Of a DNA stretch of 64,000 bases, positions 12,063 through 24,931 are shown piece after piece. The stretch is from the NCBI RefSeq assembly GCF_905475345.1, contig NC_066587.1, positions 2,679,570 through 2,743,569 on the forward strand, written 5' to 3'. The notes beneath the pieces are model-generated. The model did not search any database. It saw only the letters and a program-made list of their open reading frames with translations, and was not told the DNA's origin. The DNA is from Vespula vulgaris. Taxonomy: Eukaryota; Arthropoda; Insecta; Hymenoptera; Vespidae. Both the position numbers and the translations under genes were made by a program. Numbering within the stretch: the stretch's first letter is position 1; every line of letters starts with the position of its first letter.

Positions 12063-15000
12063 AAAAAGAGAAACGGCCTTGCATCGCCATCAAAGTGACC
12101 GCGACATCGAGTTCGCATTTCAGCCGTAAACGAGAAATATAGAAACGTTTGATGCGTCGAGAGATCGCACAGGATTTTGACTCGTTGCTCCTGAAATCAG
12201 TTCTCCTTTGAAAGCATCACATCTTTCCTTTCTTTTTTTATTCTTCCTTTTCTTCCTATTTCTTTCTCCCTCTCTCTTTCTCGCTCTGTCTCTCTGTCAA
12301 TTTTCTCTTGTATTATTTGAAATCGTTTTCTTTTTTCTCTTATTATTACTATTATTTCATTTCCAATAATTCCTACAAAAGAAATTTATGAAGCTCAATT
12401 AAATTGATTCCAAGATCGATCGTCAGTATGATATTACTGATTCGATTATTATTTTCGTATTATTTATATATAATCACTTTACTCGGAATAATCCCTGAAT
12501 GTACAATAATATAAAATGATATTCGTTCGTAACGTTACGAAGACACTTACGTAAGTACTCAGACAAAATTCTTTTAAACGTCAAAATGGAATACTAACGA
12601 GCGGAACGCATTTATGCTTTTGCATGGAGATGAAACCGCATGCTCGACAAGAGCATTTACACGATATTGGGATGTTACTGACAATGAATAAATTTCGATG
12701 ACATCGAATGAATAGGATTAGATTAGTTTCGTTCGGTTGAATTATCTGTTATGGTCACTATCGTGTATAGAGATTTACGTAAAGGACGTGTCCAACCAAT
12801 GTACCTTGCAAAATTAGGGTAACTATTATACCTAACTCGAAAATGGACATACCGATCGTATTGAGAAAGAAAGAAAAACAGGAAAAGAAATAAAATAAGA
12901 ATAAAAAAAAAAAAAAAGCAAGAGATAAATAGATAGATGGAAAAATATCGAAGACGAGATTCTCCTGTGTACTTTTCATCGAATCCTGTAACATTTCCCA
13001 ATTAATCGTTGAATTTTCCCGAGGATGAACTCGTAACAAGTCTGGCAATGCGTGGGATCGTTGGCACGAGATTAAAATCAGAGATCCGTGGTCGAGAGTT
13101 CTGCAAACCGGCACGGCGAAAACACTTCGAATTCCGATTGCGGAAATACCGGACTCTGACTGGGGTGGCGCTCTGCTTCGAAGCTAAAGAGATAGACAGA
13201 GATAGATAGAGAGAGAGAGAGAGGGAAAGAGAAGGAGGGTAAAGACGAGGGTCGGGAAAAGCCGAGTAGGGCAATTCAGCCAATTCAGGAATCAGCTGCC
13301 ATTCCCGGTGCCAAGTCAACTTTACGGAGAAAATTAAATAACTCTGGCGTTCGTCTTCGTTTCTCTACCGAGCGACCACTGAAGAACACGCGAAAGAAAG
13401 AAAGAGAAAAAGATAGAAAGAGATAGAGAGAGAAAACTGGTAACAGGACGATAGTTTCGAAAGATCGTGCGGACAGTTAACACAGTTCCCGTAGGGCTGT
13501 TCCACGTTGATTTAAAATTAGATTTCTTCGTTTTTCCACTTCCCTATATGCTTCTGATGAATCGAAGCGAAACAGATTTTACGATTTTACTCGTAAAATC
13601 GTTCGTCGATAATATAGAAACGGCGAAGCTCGTTTAATAATATCGATATTTTTTAACGACTACGATACATCTTGCTCCTTCGATAGATTTATAGTTTTAA
13701 ATAAGAATCCTTTTATTTAATATTTATTTTAGCTCGATCAAATCGGTTTATTGTTATACCGATATTTCCATCTCGATGAAAAGTTATGACAATGTCGAAT
13801 CTCCTTATCTCGTTTACGATTTAAAAACGAATTTAATTAGGAATACACGACGATATATCTATGTAGGTATAATTATTCGATTTAAGTTATAGAATTATTC
13901 GTTAGAATTTTATACGTGATATGAAATCGACGATGTAAAGCCGCTGAGAAGTGGTAGTAAGTAAGTACGCCTACGGGTTATCGACCGGCTTTCCTAAGAG
14001 GATTGTGGCACGTAAAGAAATTACTTTTGGCCGAGGCAGATCGCAAACAATTTCAAACCGAAAGGAGCCAATTAACTTTAAACGAAATTCCGTGCATGGG
14101 AGTTCATACTTGCATGCCGAGCTGAAATGCATTTTGCACAAAACGGGAAGGAGAATGGGGGAGTTGAGAGGTGGAAAGAGTAGGGTAGGAAAAGGGAGGG
14201 CCTCTTAAATTGCCAATAAGGCTAGTCCGCCTTTTAAAAAGTATCTATCTACCTAGTAAGGGTCTTTGCCTACTCGAAATATCTTGGCTTTACGAGTTTT
14301 TGTTTCTCTTTTTCTTTTAGTCTTACCCAACCCCTACTACACCGCTTAACTTAAGTCGTTTTTAATAATTTCAAACGATTCTAAGTCGAAGGAAAGGAAA
14401 ATGTAAAGGATAATAGGAAAATTTTATCTTTTCTACGAAAGAAAATAATGATATTGGATATTGGGTTACATGGAAGTAGCGGATAGAGGATATCACTCGA
14501 AATTAACGCGAATGTTTTTGTCTGCGTATAAGCGTGCTGAAAATGGGGAAATAAGAAAAAATAAGAGAGAGAGAGAGAGAAAGAAATACATATATCTATG
14601 CATGTGTGTATAGATATATGTATATAATATGACTGTGTATACACATATACAAGCACACCTATTTATGTATTTTTCTTTTTCTCTTTCTTATTTTATCATA
14701 CATACACACACACACAGACATATACACACACGCGCGTATATATAGGAAATCTGCATTTTCACGCTCGATCTAGTGCTTGCTCACTATGATATCCGCAGAA
14801 ACGTATCCCAAAAGGCCAGTTTCCATCTCTTTCTCTTCCCGAGGATCTCAAGGATCTCAATCTCGAGAACATTCCTGCGTATATGTTTCGGAATAGAGTA
14901 AAGGTTAGGATATCGGTTAGATGCGAGAGAGCTAATACCGTAGTAGTACATACATATAAAGCTATGTTCTATAGAGAATCATAGGCTATGCCATTCGACC

Positions 15001-15267
15001 GTATAGTCAGCACCTATCCAGCTACGTTTGACCGGCTGGACATTCGCCAAGACCTCTATTACATTCCGTCTAATGTCCAGCACGCGGAAGTCACCCTCTT
15101 ACGAGTGTATCGTTTCCACGATATCACAGCCTATCATCCTCTTCCGAAAACCCTCTCTGAATTTACACGAACATACGTTCCTCCCTTTATCTCAGAGACA
15201 CAGGAATATCACCGACGACTGTTTGGCGAGCAGATGGTTTATTTGTTTTCCTTGTCTTATTCGACTT

Positions 15268-15269
<2 letters not shown>
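12059..15269. other. Gene-free, the longest relatively repeat-poor block of the left half
   Basis: 12360-12720 and 13480-13950 are AT-rich unique sequence; 13000-13340 and 13940-14220 are GC-richer and unique. An open frame of ~85 non-repetitive codons starts at 14988 and runs into the CT array at 15270; it shows no domain or splice support. These unique blocks are candidates for conserved noncoding sequence. Confidence 0.5.
13575..13600. repeat. Perfect 10-bp inverted repeat, 6-nt loop
   Basis: GATTTTACGA and TCGTAAAATC flank TTTTAC. No T-run or other context suggests a particular role. Confidence 0.85.

Positions 15270-15310
<41 letters not shown>
15270..15310. repeat. (CT)n array with one CTTT interruption
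   Basis: About 41 bp of CT. Confidence 0.95.
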
Positions 15311-15314
<4 letters not shown>

Positions 15315-15473
15315 ACGTCTATGTGTTCGTAAAAAGAGACAGAAAATACAACGATAAGAGGCTAAAGTTCAAACCCAGGTTTGTCCACTTTATCCAAAAC
15401 CTGTCCCTCGCACGGATTACTGCACGTCCTTTAATCCTTTTAAAGCATCCAAGCGCAAAACTCTAGCAAGTTG

Positions 15474-15474
<1 letters not shown>

Positions 15475-15507
<33 letters not shown>

Positions 15508-15540
15508 CTCCTTCTCTTTCTCTCTCTCTCTCTCTCTCTC

Positions 15541-15579
<39 letters not shown>
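15475..15579. repeat. (CT)n array ~105 bp, four interruptions
   Basis: CT interrupted by TCTCGCTC, CTTCTC, TTTC and AA, the pattern of an ageing array. Confidence 0.95.
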
Positions 15580-15583
<4 letters not shown>

Positions 15584-16572
15584 TAGCTCCGATATACGAT
15601 GTCATTTATCGAAGATGAATTTTCCTCTTTATACATCGTACCTAGCTTCAGCAGAGGAACGAACTATTAAAACGATTTAATCTTTAACCAAAGCTTAAAC
15701 CTTTCGTCGGCCGGTTGAATTTAGTTAATGATAAAAGTCTTCGAAAGTGAGTCCATAATTTTAACGTTCTCCGTGTCGATTTATCTTTTAAGAAAGGTCC
15801 TTCCTGGGAAGTAAAACTAGGGTATACTTTAATTATTCCATATTCGTTCGGAAGCTTCCACAAGCAGTGGACGTAGAAAATAATTAATTACTATCATAAG
15901 TTTTCTTCGTAAAATCGTGGAAGAACGTGAGACGTTAAGATGGCTGCTATCAAACTGTTGACAATTTTAATCGTCGGTAACGTGTTGCTTAACTCTTCGC
16001 GAAGTTAATCGATTCGCTGTATGAAAATTGGATCATGGAATAAAAGAAAAAGAAGAAAGAAGAAAGAAGGAAAAGGAAAAAGAAAAGAAAGAAAGAAAGC
16101 AAGAAAAACAGAAAGTGGAAGGGAAAAAAAATGAGTGAACTTTTAAAACCTGCTGACTCTACGGTGGCACGTAAACCTTAGATCGATTAATATTCAAAAC
16201 GATGCTCGATAGGGGTTCGTAGAGAAAGAGAAAGAGAGAAAGAGAGAGAAAGAAAGAGAACGACCAACGCAAATGCCGTTGTACCCGGGAATCTTCATTA
16301 TCCTCCCATTAACATTTGCATATTTTCAATGTAATTACGACGCGCAAGATCGGCTTTAATATTAGCCGCGAACTCGTAATTATGCCTTAATCGTATTTCG
16401 GCCAAAAATTAACCGAACCGCTTTATGTGTCACGCGAACTTGCTCGCGTGCGATACTCTTATATTTAACCACTCTTTCTATCTCTCTCCGTCTCTCTCTT
16501 TGACACACGTACATACACAAACACACATTCGATCCTTAAGCGAGAATCATTTGTTCAAATTCCGTGTTACGT
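15580..16572. other. Gene-free; unique DNA with a TAAT-rich block
   Basis: 15690-16030 is unique and AT-rich. 16030-16120 and 16215-16262 are A/G-rich. 16261-16440 is a balanced, repeat-free block listed separately. Confidence 0.5.
16276..16440. promoter_or_regulatory. Repeat-free block with POU- and homeodomain-type words (possible enhancer)
   Basis: ATTTGCAT at 16314-16321 is a consensus POU octamer. GTAATTAC at 16331, ggctTTAATATTagcc near 16351 and CGTAATTA near 16375 carry TAAT cores. The block ends in CpG-bearing unique DNA. Single motifs of this length occur by chance in AT-rich DNA, so this is a pointer rather than a call. Confidence 0.2.
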
Positions 16573-16642
16573 CCTTCCTTCCTTCCTTCCTTCCTTTCAA
16601 CGTTCGTCGTTCGTAGTTCGTCGTTCATCGTTCGTCGTTGTT
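16573..16642. repeat. (TTCC)6 followed by a degenerate heptamer (CGTTCGT)6
   Basis: TTCC units at 16573-16597, then six 7-bp units at 16601-16642 differing by one or two bases each. A CpG-bearing heptamer repeat is unusual next to the AT and GA arrays here. Confidence 0.85.
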
Positions 16643-18127
16643 ACACTTTGCACGATAGTTATTTTAATCTGTCCAATTTTAAGAACATGGTACTATTTTT
16701 TTAATTTTTATTAATTGCAAAAGAGTCATGTAGATAACTCTTTAATTTATTTTGTCATATGTTTCTTTATAAATGTTCTGCGAACATCGTACATGTAAAA
16801 ATTTAGAAATATACATACATATATATACATGTATGTATGTATGTATATATCTGTGTGTATCGATTTGCAAATTATGAATGAATATAATCAAATTAATTAA
16901 TATCATGATATTATATCCTCTACTATCCTAGAAATAGGTCTTATCAATCGTTAAGTTCATCTAATCGTTATACATCGTAAGGCACTCGTAATCTGATCTT
17001 CGTTCACTACAACGTATGATGTTTAGAGATCGGCTCTTCGAAATTATGAGCTTTATCTCGGAAACGTACGAGCATCTAAGCATTAACGTGCTCTCCGGGT
17101 ATCGCTTGCATAGGAGATTCGGGTTACCATACGAGACTTGGTAGGCTTAGTAAACTATCATAAATTTTGGAGTGTACGCGTGGCTCAACACGCATTACTA
17201 AACACGTTATTAGCAAAGTCCCCCGATGTTTTGTAATTTCATTTTAATAAATATTCTTCAATCACCCTTTTACCTATCTACCACCCTTCCACTCTTCTCT
17301 TTGTTTCCTTTTATACGAATTATAATATGTACTTGCGTAAATTAAAAAATAAAAAAAAAAAAAAAGAAAAAAAAAGAAAAAAAAAAGATAAAAGGTATCT
17401 CCTAATCGTAAATGTAAAACGCTAAAATTTTAATAAAAATTACAAAAATTTTCTAACGCTTAAAAATTTATCAACAAGAGAAGCGAATTTCGATAGAACA
17501 TTTAAATTCTCTCTTTAAAAAATGTTCTATATAAAAAATGGTCCATGTAGAATAGTAATCAAGCATTATCACTCGCTTTATTCAAATTCGCGGATTATAA
17601 CGCGGATTATCGCTTCTCGACCGATATTATCAATCTTCTGATGTATGTAAATTCTGAATTATTATAATTGACATAATAATCGTGAGAGAGTTCGTCGCGT
17701 ACGCTCGATCAAATTGACTAACAAATCTCTTCAACTAACGAGAAAGTATACATATTCGAGATTATTATTTCTATACATATTATATATATATATATTTTGT
17801 ATACATATATACGTGTATATATAAAAACTTTCATTCCAACGAAAATTAATAATAAAAATTGTACAGCTCGAAAAAGCTCTACGCTAAACGTTTGTTTCTC
17901 TTATAATCTCGTTAGACTGTTGGTAAATTTTAATGGAAGAAGAACCAAATAATCTCCCGTGAACTCTGATAGTAGTATTTTCAGGAACAATGCTGAGAGA
18001 AAAATGTGACGACAGCAGAAAAAAGGCCGGAGGGAGAATGAGAGAGAAAGAGAAAGAGAAAAAGAGAGAGAGAGAAATAAGTTCATTATACTACAATATG
18101 GTATATTCCCGTAAGTATACAAAAATA

Positions 18128-18128
<1 letters not shown>
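16643..18128. other. Gene-free, AT-rich unique DNA
   Basis: TA/ATGT words near 16810-16855 and 17775-17825; poly-A at 17345-17385. 16940-17240 is balanced unique sequence. No exon found. Confidence 0.55.

Positions 18129-18176
<48 letters not shown>
18129..18176. repeat. (GA)24 array
   Basis: Pure GA. Confidence 0.97.
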
Positions 18177-18181
<5 letters not shown>

Positions 18182-18657
18182 GAAACAGTAGAGGAAAGGA
18201 AGTAAACTCGTGGTAACGCACTACAAGAAACTCTACGAACGTCGCGCCCCATTTAATTAGGAAACACGAAAGCCGCATCTTGACCCGCCAGGACGTTTTA
18301 GAATACGTGCTATAAATAGTAAAGAGCAACGACTGTAAAGCCAGCCGGATGAAAAAACCACGAGGCACCGGTACTGTTTTATTCGCGGTTACGTATCTGA
18401 AAGAAAGACGTTCAAGCACAATGCGACCCCTCTCTCACTCCTCTTCTTTCGCGAAGTATTAACCGGAATTACTAGAATCCGAATGGAAGGGAAAAAGGAA
18501 GGTGGAACCGTTCCCTCCAAGCTAAAACGATATAAAACGAAATGGTTATATCAAAAAAATGAAATTAAAAAGGAAGAAATAAATAAATAAAGAAAGAAAA
18601 AGAAATGGAAAAAAGAATCGACGATGTTTTTATTTTCTTCTATCCTTTTATCTCTTC

Positions 18658-18697
<40 letters not shown>

Positions 18698-19689
18698 GTC
18701 CTCTCTTCCGTCCTTTTTTAATTTCCCTTTCGAGAGACCGATGTTACACAAGCTTTTCAGCTTTTCTTTCAGACCGCGGTTTTAATAACCACATAGATTG
18801 TATAAACGCGTAGCATGGCATGGCATGGCATGGTATGGTATGGCATAGTAAAGAATAACGTCCATTTAATTCTTTCGATTCAACGATATTCGGCTTGTAT
18901 TTATTTATCCATTATTTACTTGAAAAAGAATAACGAGCGAAGCATTCTCGTTGACGAAAGAATATAACGTTTTACTAAAAGTATAGTATATAATTTATTG
19001 TGATAAAGCAACACGCTATTGAAACACTTACTTATTTGTTCCACTTTAATACATTTAAAAACGGAACATGACGAAGTAAGAAGTATGCTAAATATGTTAA
19101 ATAAATCAACACGATTTCTAACGCTTTGATGTAAGGACAAACTAACATCGCAACACGTTGTCTCGAACAACCATTATCACATTTTACCTGACGGCATATT
19201 CCACCCTCTACCCACCCTCCGCTCTCTTCCAACTCCCCATAGTACTATCGCCATCGTCACTACCACCATCGTCACCACTACCACCACCATCACCATCAGC
19301 ATCGATCGATCGATACGACGCTCTCGACGCGTAGGGTCTTTCGTTTTAACGAAGAAAACAGCAATTTCGTTGGAAGACCGATCGTCCTTAATTGTCACGC
19401 CACCTCGTGCAAGTGCCAAACTGGGCTGAAAAAACACGGTGCCTCTCTTTTCCACTCCTCCCAAGTCCACGATTCCGCACCATCGTATGCCTCTTATCAA
19501 CACCCGCTATCGTTCGGGTAATTTCAAATATCTTTGAAAAAAAACCAATCCTTTTCTTCGTCTAAAAAGGGTGCTAACAAACTTCGGAGAATGAAATATT
19601 CCTGGTATCTCTTTGGAGATCTAACTTCTCGCATTTACTTGATTGAATCTTCTCTCTCGTGCGATGTTTGTAACTTACAAAACGAAAGG
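18177..19689. other. Gene-free; mixed unique DNA
   Basis: CT array at 18660-18698. 19200-19310 is rich in CAC/CAT triplets ending in three ATCG units. 19310-19510 is balanced unique sequence, open on the minus strand but without splice support. Confidence 0.5.
18814..18847. repeat. Pentamer repeat (ATGGC)n, ~6 copies
   Basis: Units alternate GGCAT and GGTAT. Confidence 0.9.
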
Positions 19690-19734
19690 ATAAATAAATA
19701 AATAAATTAATTAATTAATTAATTAATTAATTAA
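19690..19734. repeat. (AAAT)4-(TTAA)7
   Basis: Compound AT-only tetranucleotides; TTAA recurs at 57294-57317. Confidence 0.95.
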
Positions 19735-21197
19735 AAAAGTAAATAATAAAACAGAGAAAGAGGGAGAAGGAAAAGAATTAATTTGATTCAATATTTTATC
19801 CTTTCATATCATAATATTATCCTTTTCATCGGTATATTAATCCAAAGCTTCGTGCAATTGCAATTTAATTATATCGATCAGAATATTATCGGATGAACAT
19901 GCCTATGAATTATACAATATGCCTATTTGGTATTACATGAACGCTTCATTGAACAATGGATGCTCGAAAAACCGCAAAGCTTACTGTGTATAATAAACAA
20001 AGAGCAAACACTGAGGCACTGGTTTGGAAGTTACTATGGGAGAATAATTCCGAGTACGTGATGCCACAATATGTAGTTGTAGTAGAAATAGGGATATACG
20101 AACAGAGAGAACGAGAGATAAAGAGAGAGAGAAAGAGGGAGAGAGAGAGAGAGAGAGAGAGAGGAAGAAAGAGAAAGGGAATTGAAGAGAGAAGCATTGA
20201 ATCGTGATGTCCATAATTCACTTCGACCGGCTTTGCGGAATGTTAAATTTCACGTAATACATACGTCGAAACCCATACAAGTAATCCAATAGACATTCGT
20301 AGATCGTTAGCTTTACATAGCTCGTATAAACAATGAACGAAATATTTCAATCGACGTGTCGATCGTTTGAGTATCATACATTGAAATTTGTTATGGGATA
20401 TTACAACAATAGATATGTGTATACGTACGTAAATATAATATACTTTATATCGAAGAATATTTATATAATTTATTATTTGTATTACATATTTATATGTATA
20501 TAATTTTTACTGTTTATATATAATTTACTATATACGTATACGTAATTGTAAATTTTCTTCAATGAATTTTTAATATAAAGAAAATAACGTTACATGGAAA
20601 GAGAAATAAAGAAAACGTAAGAGAGACGTATAGGAGAGTAAGTATGAGAAACGTTCGCTCTGCTTGAAGGTAAATAAACGACTGACTATGCCGACAAGCG
20701 TGGACTGTCCTTCATAATATTGTATAAATAAAAAGAAACAAGGAGGAGACGATTCTCGATAAATTGTAAACAAACGAGTAACATCGTTGCTATATACGTA
20801 CGCATTCTTTGTACGTATATACATACACGCATATATTCATGTGTGTATATATATATATACGTGTATACGTACTACAATGAAAGTAAAATCATTGATAACA
20901 CAAACATTGGTCACGAAATTGGTTAAACAAATATTCTATTGGAAAAAGAATCCCCGTGATAGAATTCACTTGGCGAGTATGTGTATAAATGAAAGACATG
21001 AAATTAACTTGACACGTTAAAAGATCATACTTTACAAATGTTTCGAGAACTGAGTCAAGGTTAAAGCAAGTAAAATATAGAAAACTAATAATTATGGATT
21101 TCTATATATACCTACGTATCGAGCGTTCAAATATCGATTAAAGAAGGAAACAACCATATCGAAGGTCACGTAGTACATACATATGTTCCTTTCTTCC

Positions 21198-21245
<48 letters not shown>

Positions 21246-22217
21246 TATCCTCTTGCTTGCGCCTCGAGCATTCATGCGGCCTCGAAAATTCTACGGGAGA
21301 GAAAAAAAGAAAAGAAAAGAAAAGGAAAAAAAGGAAAAAGAAACAAAGAACGTGGCCGTGAATAAAATTTAGGTTAGGAGCACGCACGAACGATCACCTC
21401 TCTTTTCATTCAGCCACCCACCACCCTCACCCTTTCTCACCTAAAGAAAATCATTCTTTAATCCGTTGAAAAAATTTCACGAAATACGAAATTGTTAGAT
21501 ATTTGATTTTCAAGCGAACAGATTAAATAACTCGAATCATATTGATCGTACGATTCGATAGCTTGAATTTAACGTAAAGTATATACGTGGATGAATATAA
21601 AAAGAGAGGGAAAGAGAGGACGGAGAGAAAGAACAAGGGTGGTTTTTACGACAAAGGTACTTGCACGCCAACCTTATCGTCGACACTGCTGGATAGCAGC
21701 AATTGCTATAAGTCTCTGAACTTACGGTTATGAAAATGTATCGAGAAAGAGCAACGAGCTCCGTTTCTAAGGTACCTTCGCAATAGCATGTAATTTAGGA
21801 ACGATATACGCGAAACGGCACTCTGATTAGCATGTAGGTAGTTTTCTTCGCAACGAGACCGTAGTAATAATCTAACTTAATGACATATCGGTAAATTTCG
21901 GTCGTCTAAGGATACTCGCTAAGGGAGAAGCCACCTGTCAATTAATAGGGTTACGTACGTTCAACGTACGGATACATTCTTTACCCCAATATCAAATTTT
22001 TCTAATGAATTCTTATGAAATATTATTAAATTTCTTTTGGAAAGAAAAACAAAAATAAGAAGAGGAAGATTTTGTGCATTTAACAATAAGTGCATTAAAT
22101 CGTTAGAAAATTCGTATTTGTCTCTGATGAGTTAAATGTAGCTCGTAGTAAACACGATGCTATTGAAGGAAATGGTTCTAAGCAATAAATCGATCGTACG
22201 AAGGAATCTAAAATAGA

Positions 22218-22222
<5 letters not shown>
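19735..22222. other. Gene-free 2.5-kb stretch
   Basis: (GA)12 at 20140-20163; AT-rich unique sequence 20220-20780; TA/GTAT words 20815-20870; (CT)n at 21200-21244; 21640-21960 repeat-poor and balanced with several AAT/TAAT words. No exon recognised. Confidence 0.5.

Positions 22223-22252
<30 letters not shown>
22223..22252. repeat. (CT)15 array
   Basis: Pure CT. Confidence 0.97.
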
Positions 22253-22255
<3 letters not shown>

Positions 22256-22617
22256 TTCTTTCTTTCTTTCTCTTTCCTTCGTCTTCTTTTTCTTCTTCTT
22301 CTTCTTTACGACGAATCACGGAATATTCTTCGACAATCTACTCTTCAAACGTTAAATCGAAAACCTAAATATTGAATTATTTCAATATTAATTAAATATT
22401 ACTTAGACTAAACTATACATTCACGTGGTTTTATTTTTTTCAATATACACAACACTTGACTCATTGTCGGTTCGATCGATCGAGCTTATTATCGTCTTAT
22501 CATACTTCAACCATCGCAAGGTACCGTAAAGCGGCTTCCGAGTAGAAGGGAAAACTTGAAAACTCGTACTTTTCCAGTCTCACGGCTGGATGGCATCGTT
22601 GATGAAAGAAAATGAGC

Positions 22618-22648
<31 letters not shown>

Positions 22649-22685
22649 AGAGAAAAAGATACCGAGAAGAAAAGAAAAAAAGAGA

Positions 22686-22730
<45 letters not shown>

Positions 22731-22900
22731 GATGAAGGGAACAAAGCTCGTGGTAATAACTTTGCACGTTAATTAAGAAGCGATCAAATGAAAATTATCG
22801 AGAGATCGGCGAACGTCATTGGATAGCAATGGAAAGTTGTAGAGGGGTGAGAGAGTGTCGAGAAGACGGTTGGACAGTGGAACACGAAAGGAAGCCCGGA
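22253..22900. other. Gene-free; two (GA)n arrays
   Basis: GA at 22616-22642 and 22690-22725 with A/G-rich DNA between. The rest is unique. Confidence 0.6.
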
Positions 22901-22921
22901 GGAGAGCGGTACCCTCTTGGA

Positions 22922-23107
22922 ATGCAAATTCATTGAAATGAATTCCGACGGGGTGTGTAAGACCGCCATTACGTCGCGAGAGAGATAGAAGGTGAGAGAG
23001 AGAATGAAAGAAAGAAAGAAAGAAAGAAAGAAAGAAAAGAAAAGAAAAGACTTCTTCATCCTCTCAACCCCGTTCCTCGACTTACCTATCTAGTCATACG
23101 CCGCCAT
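22922..23107. promoter_or_regulatory. Candidate regulatory cluster: POU octamer, palindrome, GAGAG runs, two PHO/YY1-type GCCAT sites
   Basis: ATGCAAAT at 22922-22929 overlaps a perfect palindrome, AATTCATT-GA-AATGAATT, at 22927-22944. CCGCCAT at 22963-22969 and CGCCGCCATCTTT at 23100-23112 carry the GCCAT core bound by Pleiohomeotic/YY1, and GAGAG words (GAGA-factor type) lie between at 22979-23003. This combination resembles fly Polycomb response elements. GAGAG is so common in this window that only the GCCAT pair and palindrome add weight. Confidence 0.2.
23006..23050. repeat. (GAAA)n array
   Basis: About nine AAAG units ending in AAAAG. Confidence 0.95.
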
Positions 23108-23302
23108 CTTTGTCTTTACTTGGCCACGGTGAAGAAATTTTTCGAGTTAATTTTCTTACCGCGCTGAGTGATATTCCCTAGGAGGGTATTTACATTTTCA
23201 TCGGCCTGTTCGTGTACCTCCTCCCAGAAAAGAGACCTCCCCTTCTCTCCTCGCCCCTTCTTTCACTTTTTATCTATCATCGAGCAAAGGAAGAGAAAGA
23301 GA

Positions 23303-23370
23303 AGGAGGAGGAGGAGGAAGAAGAAGAAGAAGAAGAAGAAGAAGAAGAAGAAGAAGAAGAAGAAAAGAAG
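23303..23370. repeat. (GGA)n-(GAA)n purine array followed by GAG|GTAAGT
   Basis: Pure purine for ~68 bp. The donor-like junction at 23372 follows directly but lacks an acceptor upstream. Confidence 0.9.
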
Positions 23371-23941
23371 AGGTAAGTTCTATACCTACGTAGCCGCGGT
23401 TTCTTCTCTCCCTCGTTCTCGGCTATCATCTTTCCGAGCGTGCATTAGCGCCGGCACCGATCCAATTAACGTCTTATAATTTTAATTGATTCAGTGTAAC
23501 GAGTAGTACACCCCCGAAGCAACCTCGAGGCTACTTGGAAAGGAAGTAGTACTAACGACAAAGGCGTGATCACGCTCGAAATACTACCCTTAGTTTTCCT
23601 GCGGACTAAAAAAAAAAATTAGGTCGCCCTAAAAGAATTCTCCGAATGATGAATATCGTAGAAATTTATTTATTTTCCTTATATACTTTCTCTCCGTCCT
23701 ATCTTTTTTCTCTCTTCCTCTTTCTCAGAGATACACGTGTATGCGGATACAATACTCGGCATTTTGTTTCTATGTAAAAAAGACCTTTCGAAAATCCCAG
23801 ATGATTAATCGATCGTAACGCAATTACATCATTGAAATTAGTTCCACCCTTAAAACGATAGCCCTACCCTAAATGCTTCCCTTCCGACAGAAACAGATAT
23901 TCGATATAGGAAAAAAACAAAAAGAGAAATAAAGGGAGCAA

Positions 23942-23985
<44 letters not shown>

Positions 23986-24321
23986 AGAAATAATTTCCCA
24001 TTCTCTATCAGGGGGAGAAATAATAGGCTAAAAGGTGCTACCTTTTCGATTCTTCTTCGAAAGTCGTCGTAGGGTCGTTTTTCTCGCAGCCCAATCGTTT
24101 CTATCCCTAACGTTAGGGTGAAATTATAGGCAACGAAACATACGGATAAACACGAACACGACAGTGTCGAGAACTGAAGAAGGAAATACGGTTGCCTTTA
24201 TGCAAATCATATTTTACGGGTTTTTAGGTATAAGCCATTTGCCCAATAGGGTTGAGGTTTGAGAGACAAGAATGAGCGAAGGGATAAACTGACAAAGAGA
24301 AGGAACGACAAAAAGAAAGAG

Positions 24322-24352
<31 letters not shown>

Positions 24353-24658
24353 AAGAGAGAGAAATAGATAAGGCAAAAGATACGTGGGTGTAAACGAGGG
24401 AGAATGAGACAAAGAGACGAGAAGGGGAAAAAAGGAAGAAAAAAAGAAAAAGGAAAGAAAAAGCCAAACAAAAATCCTTTATTTAATAGCGGTATCTCTT
24501 CTTGCCGTACTTCCAGTGGGAATGCTCCTCGTCAAATCGCATCAGCGCACGGCGTTAAAACAATTTATATCCTACCCTTAGGCGAGTACCCCGGTTCTTT
24601 TCTCTTGGGTGCCGTTCGAGGGTGATACGAGCCTGGTCCTTAATTCATGGATTACACT

Positions 24659-24661
<3 letters not shown>
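23371..24661. other. Gene-free; unique DNA with (GA)n
   Basis: (GA)17 at 23944-23978; GA/GAAA mixture 24300-24362; A/G-rich 24420-24470. 24480-24660 is balanced unique sequence with no convincing exon. Confidence 0.5.

Positions 24662-24705
<44 letters not shown>
24662..24705. repeat. (CT)22 array
   Basis: Pure CT. Confidence 0.97.
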
Positions 24706-24712
<7 letters not shown>

Positions 24713-24931
24713 TCTCTTTCTATTCGTTTCCATCCTTCTCTTTCTCCATTCCCCACGAGTATCTACGTATCTTCCATCTCTACGAGCGAGACCACAAGCC
24801 CGATTTGTATTTTAATTTCATTCCGTGCGCTTCCCTCAGCCAATCCGCCAAACCGACGAACGAATAATTATTCAGATTCCTATTGCACCCCTTGGAATTT
24901 GGTTTTTAGTGTCCGAAAGGTCCGAACTCAC

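Noticed and set aside
15122..15131. miR-2/miR-13 seed-like TATCACAGCC
   Set aside because: No complementary GGCTGTGA-type arm within ~80 bases on either side.
14988..15332. Plus-strand open frame with ~85 unique residues
   Set aside because: Preceded at once by a stop, runs into a CT array, no splice sites or recognisable motif.
20990..21000. miR-71-like TGAAAGACATG
   Set aside because: Match ends after 11 bases and no hairpin partner is visible.
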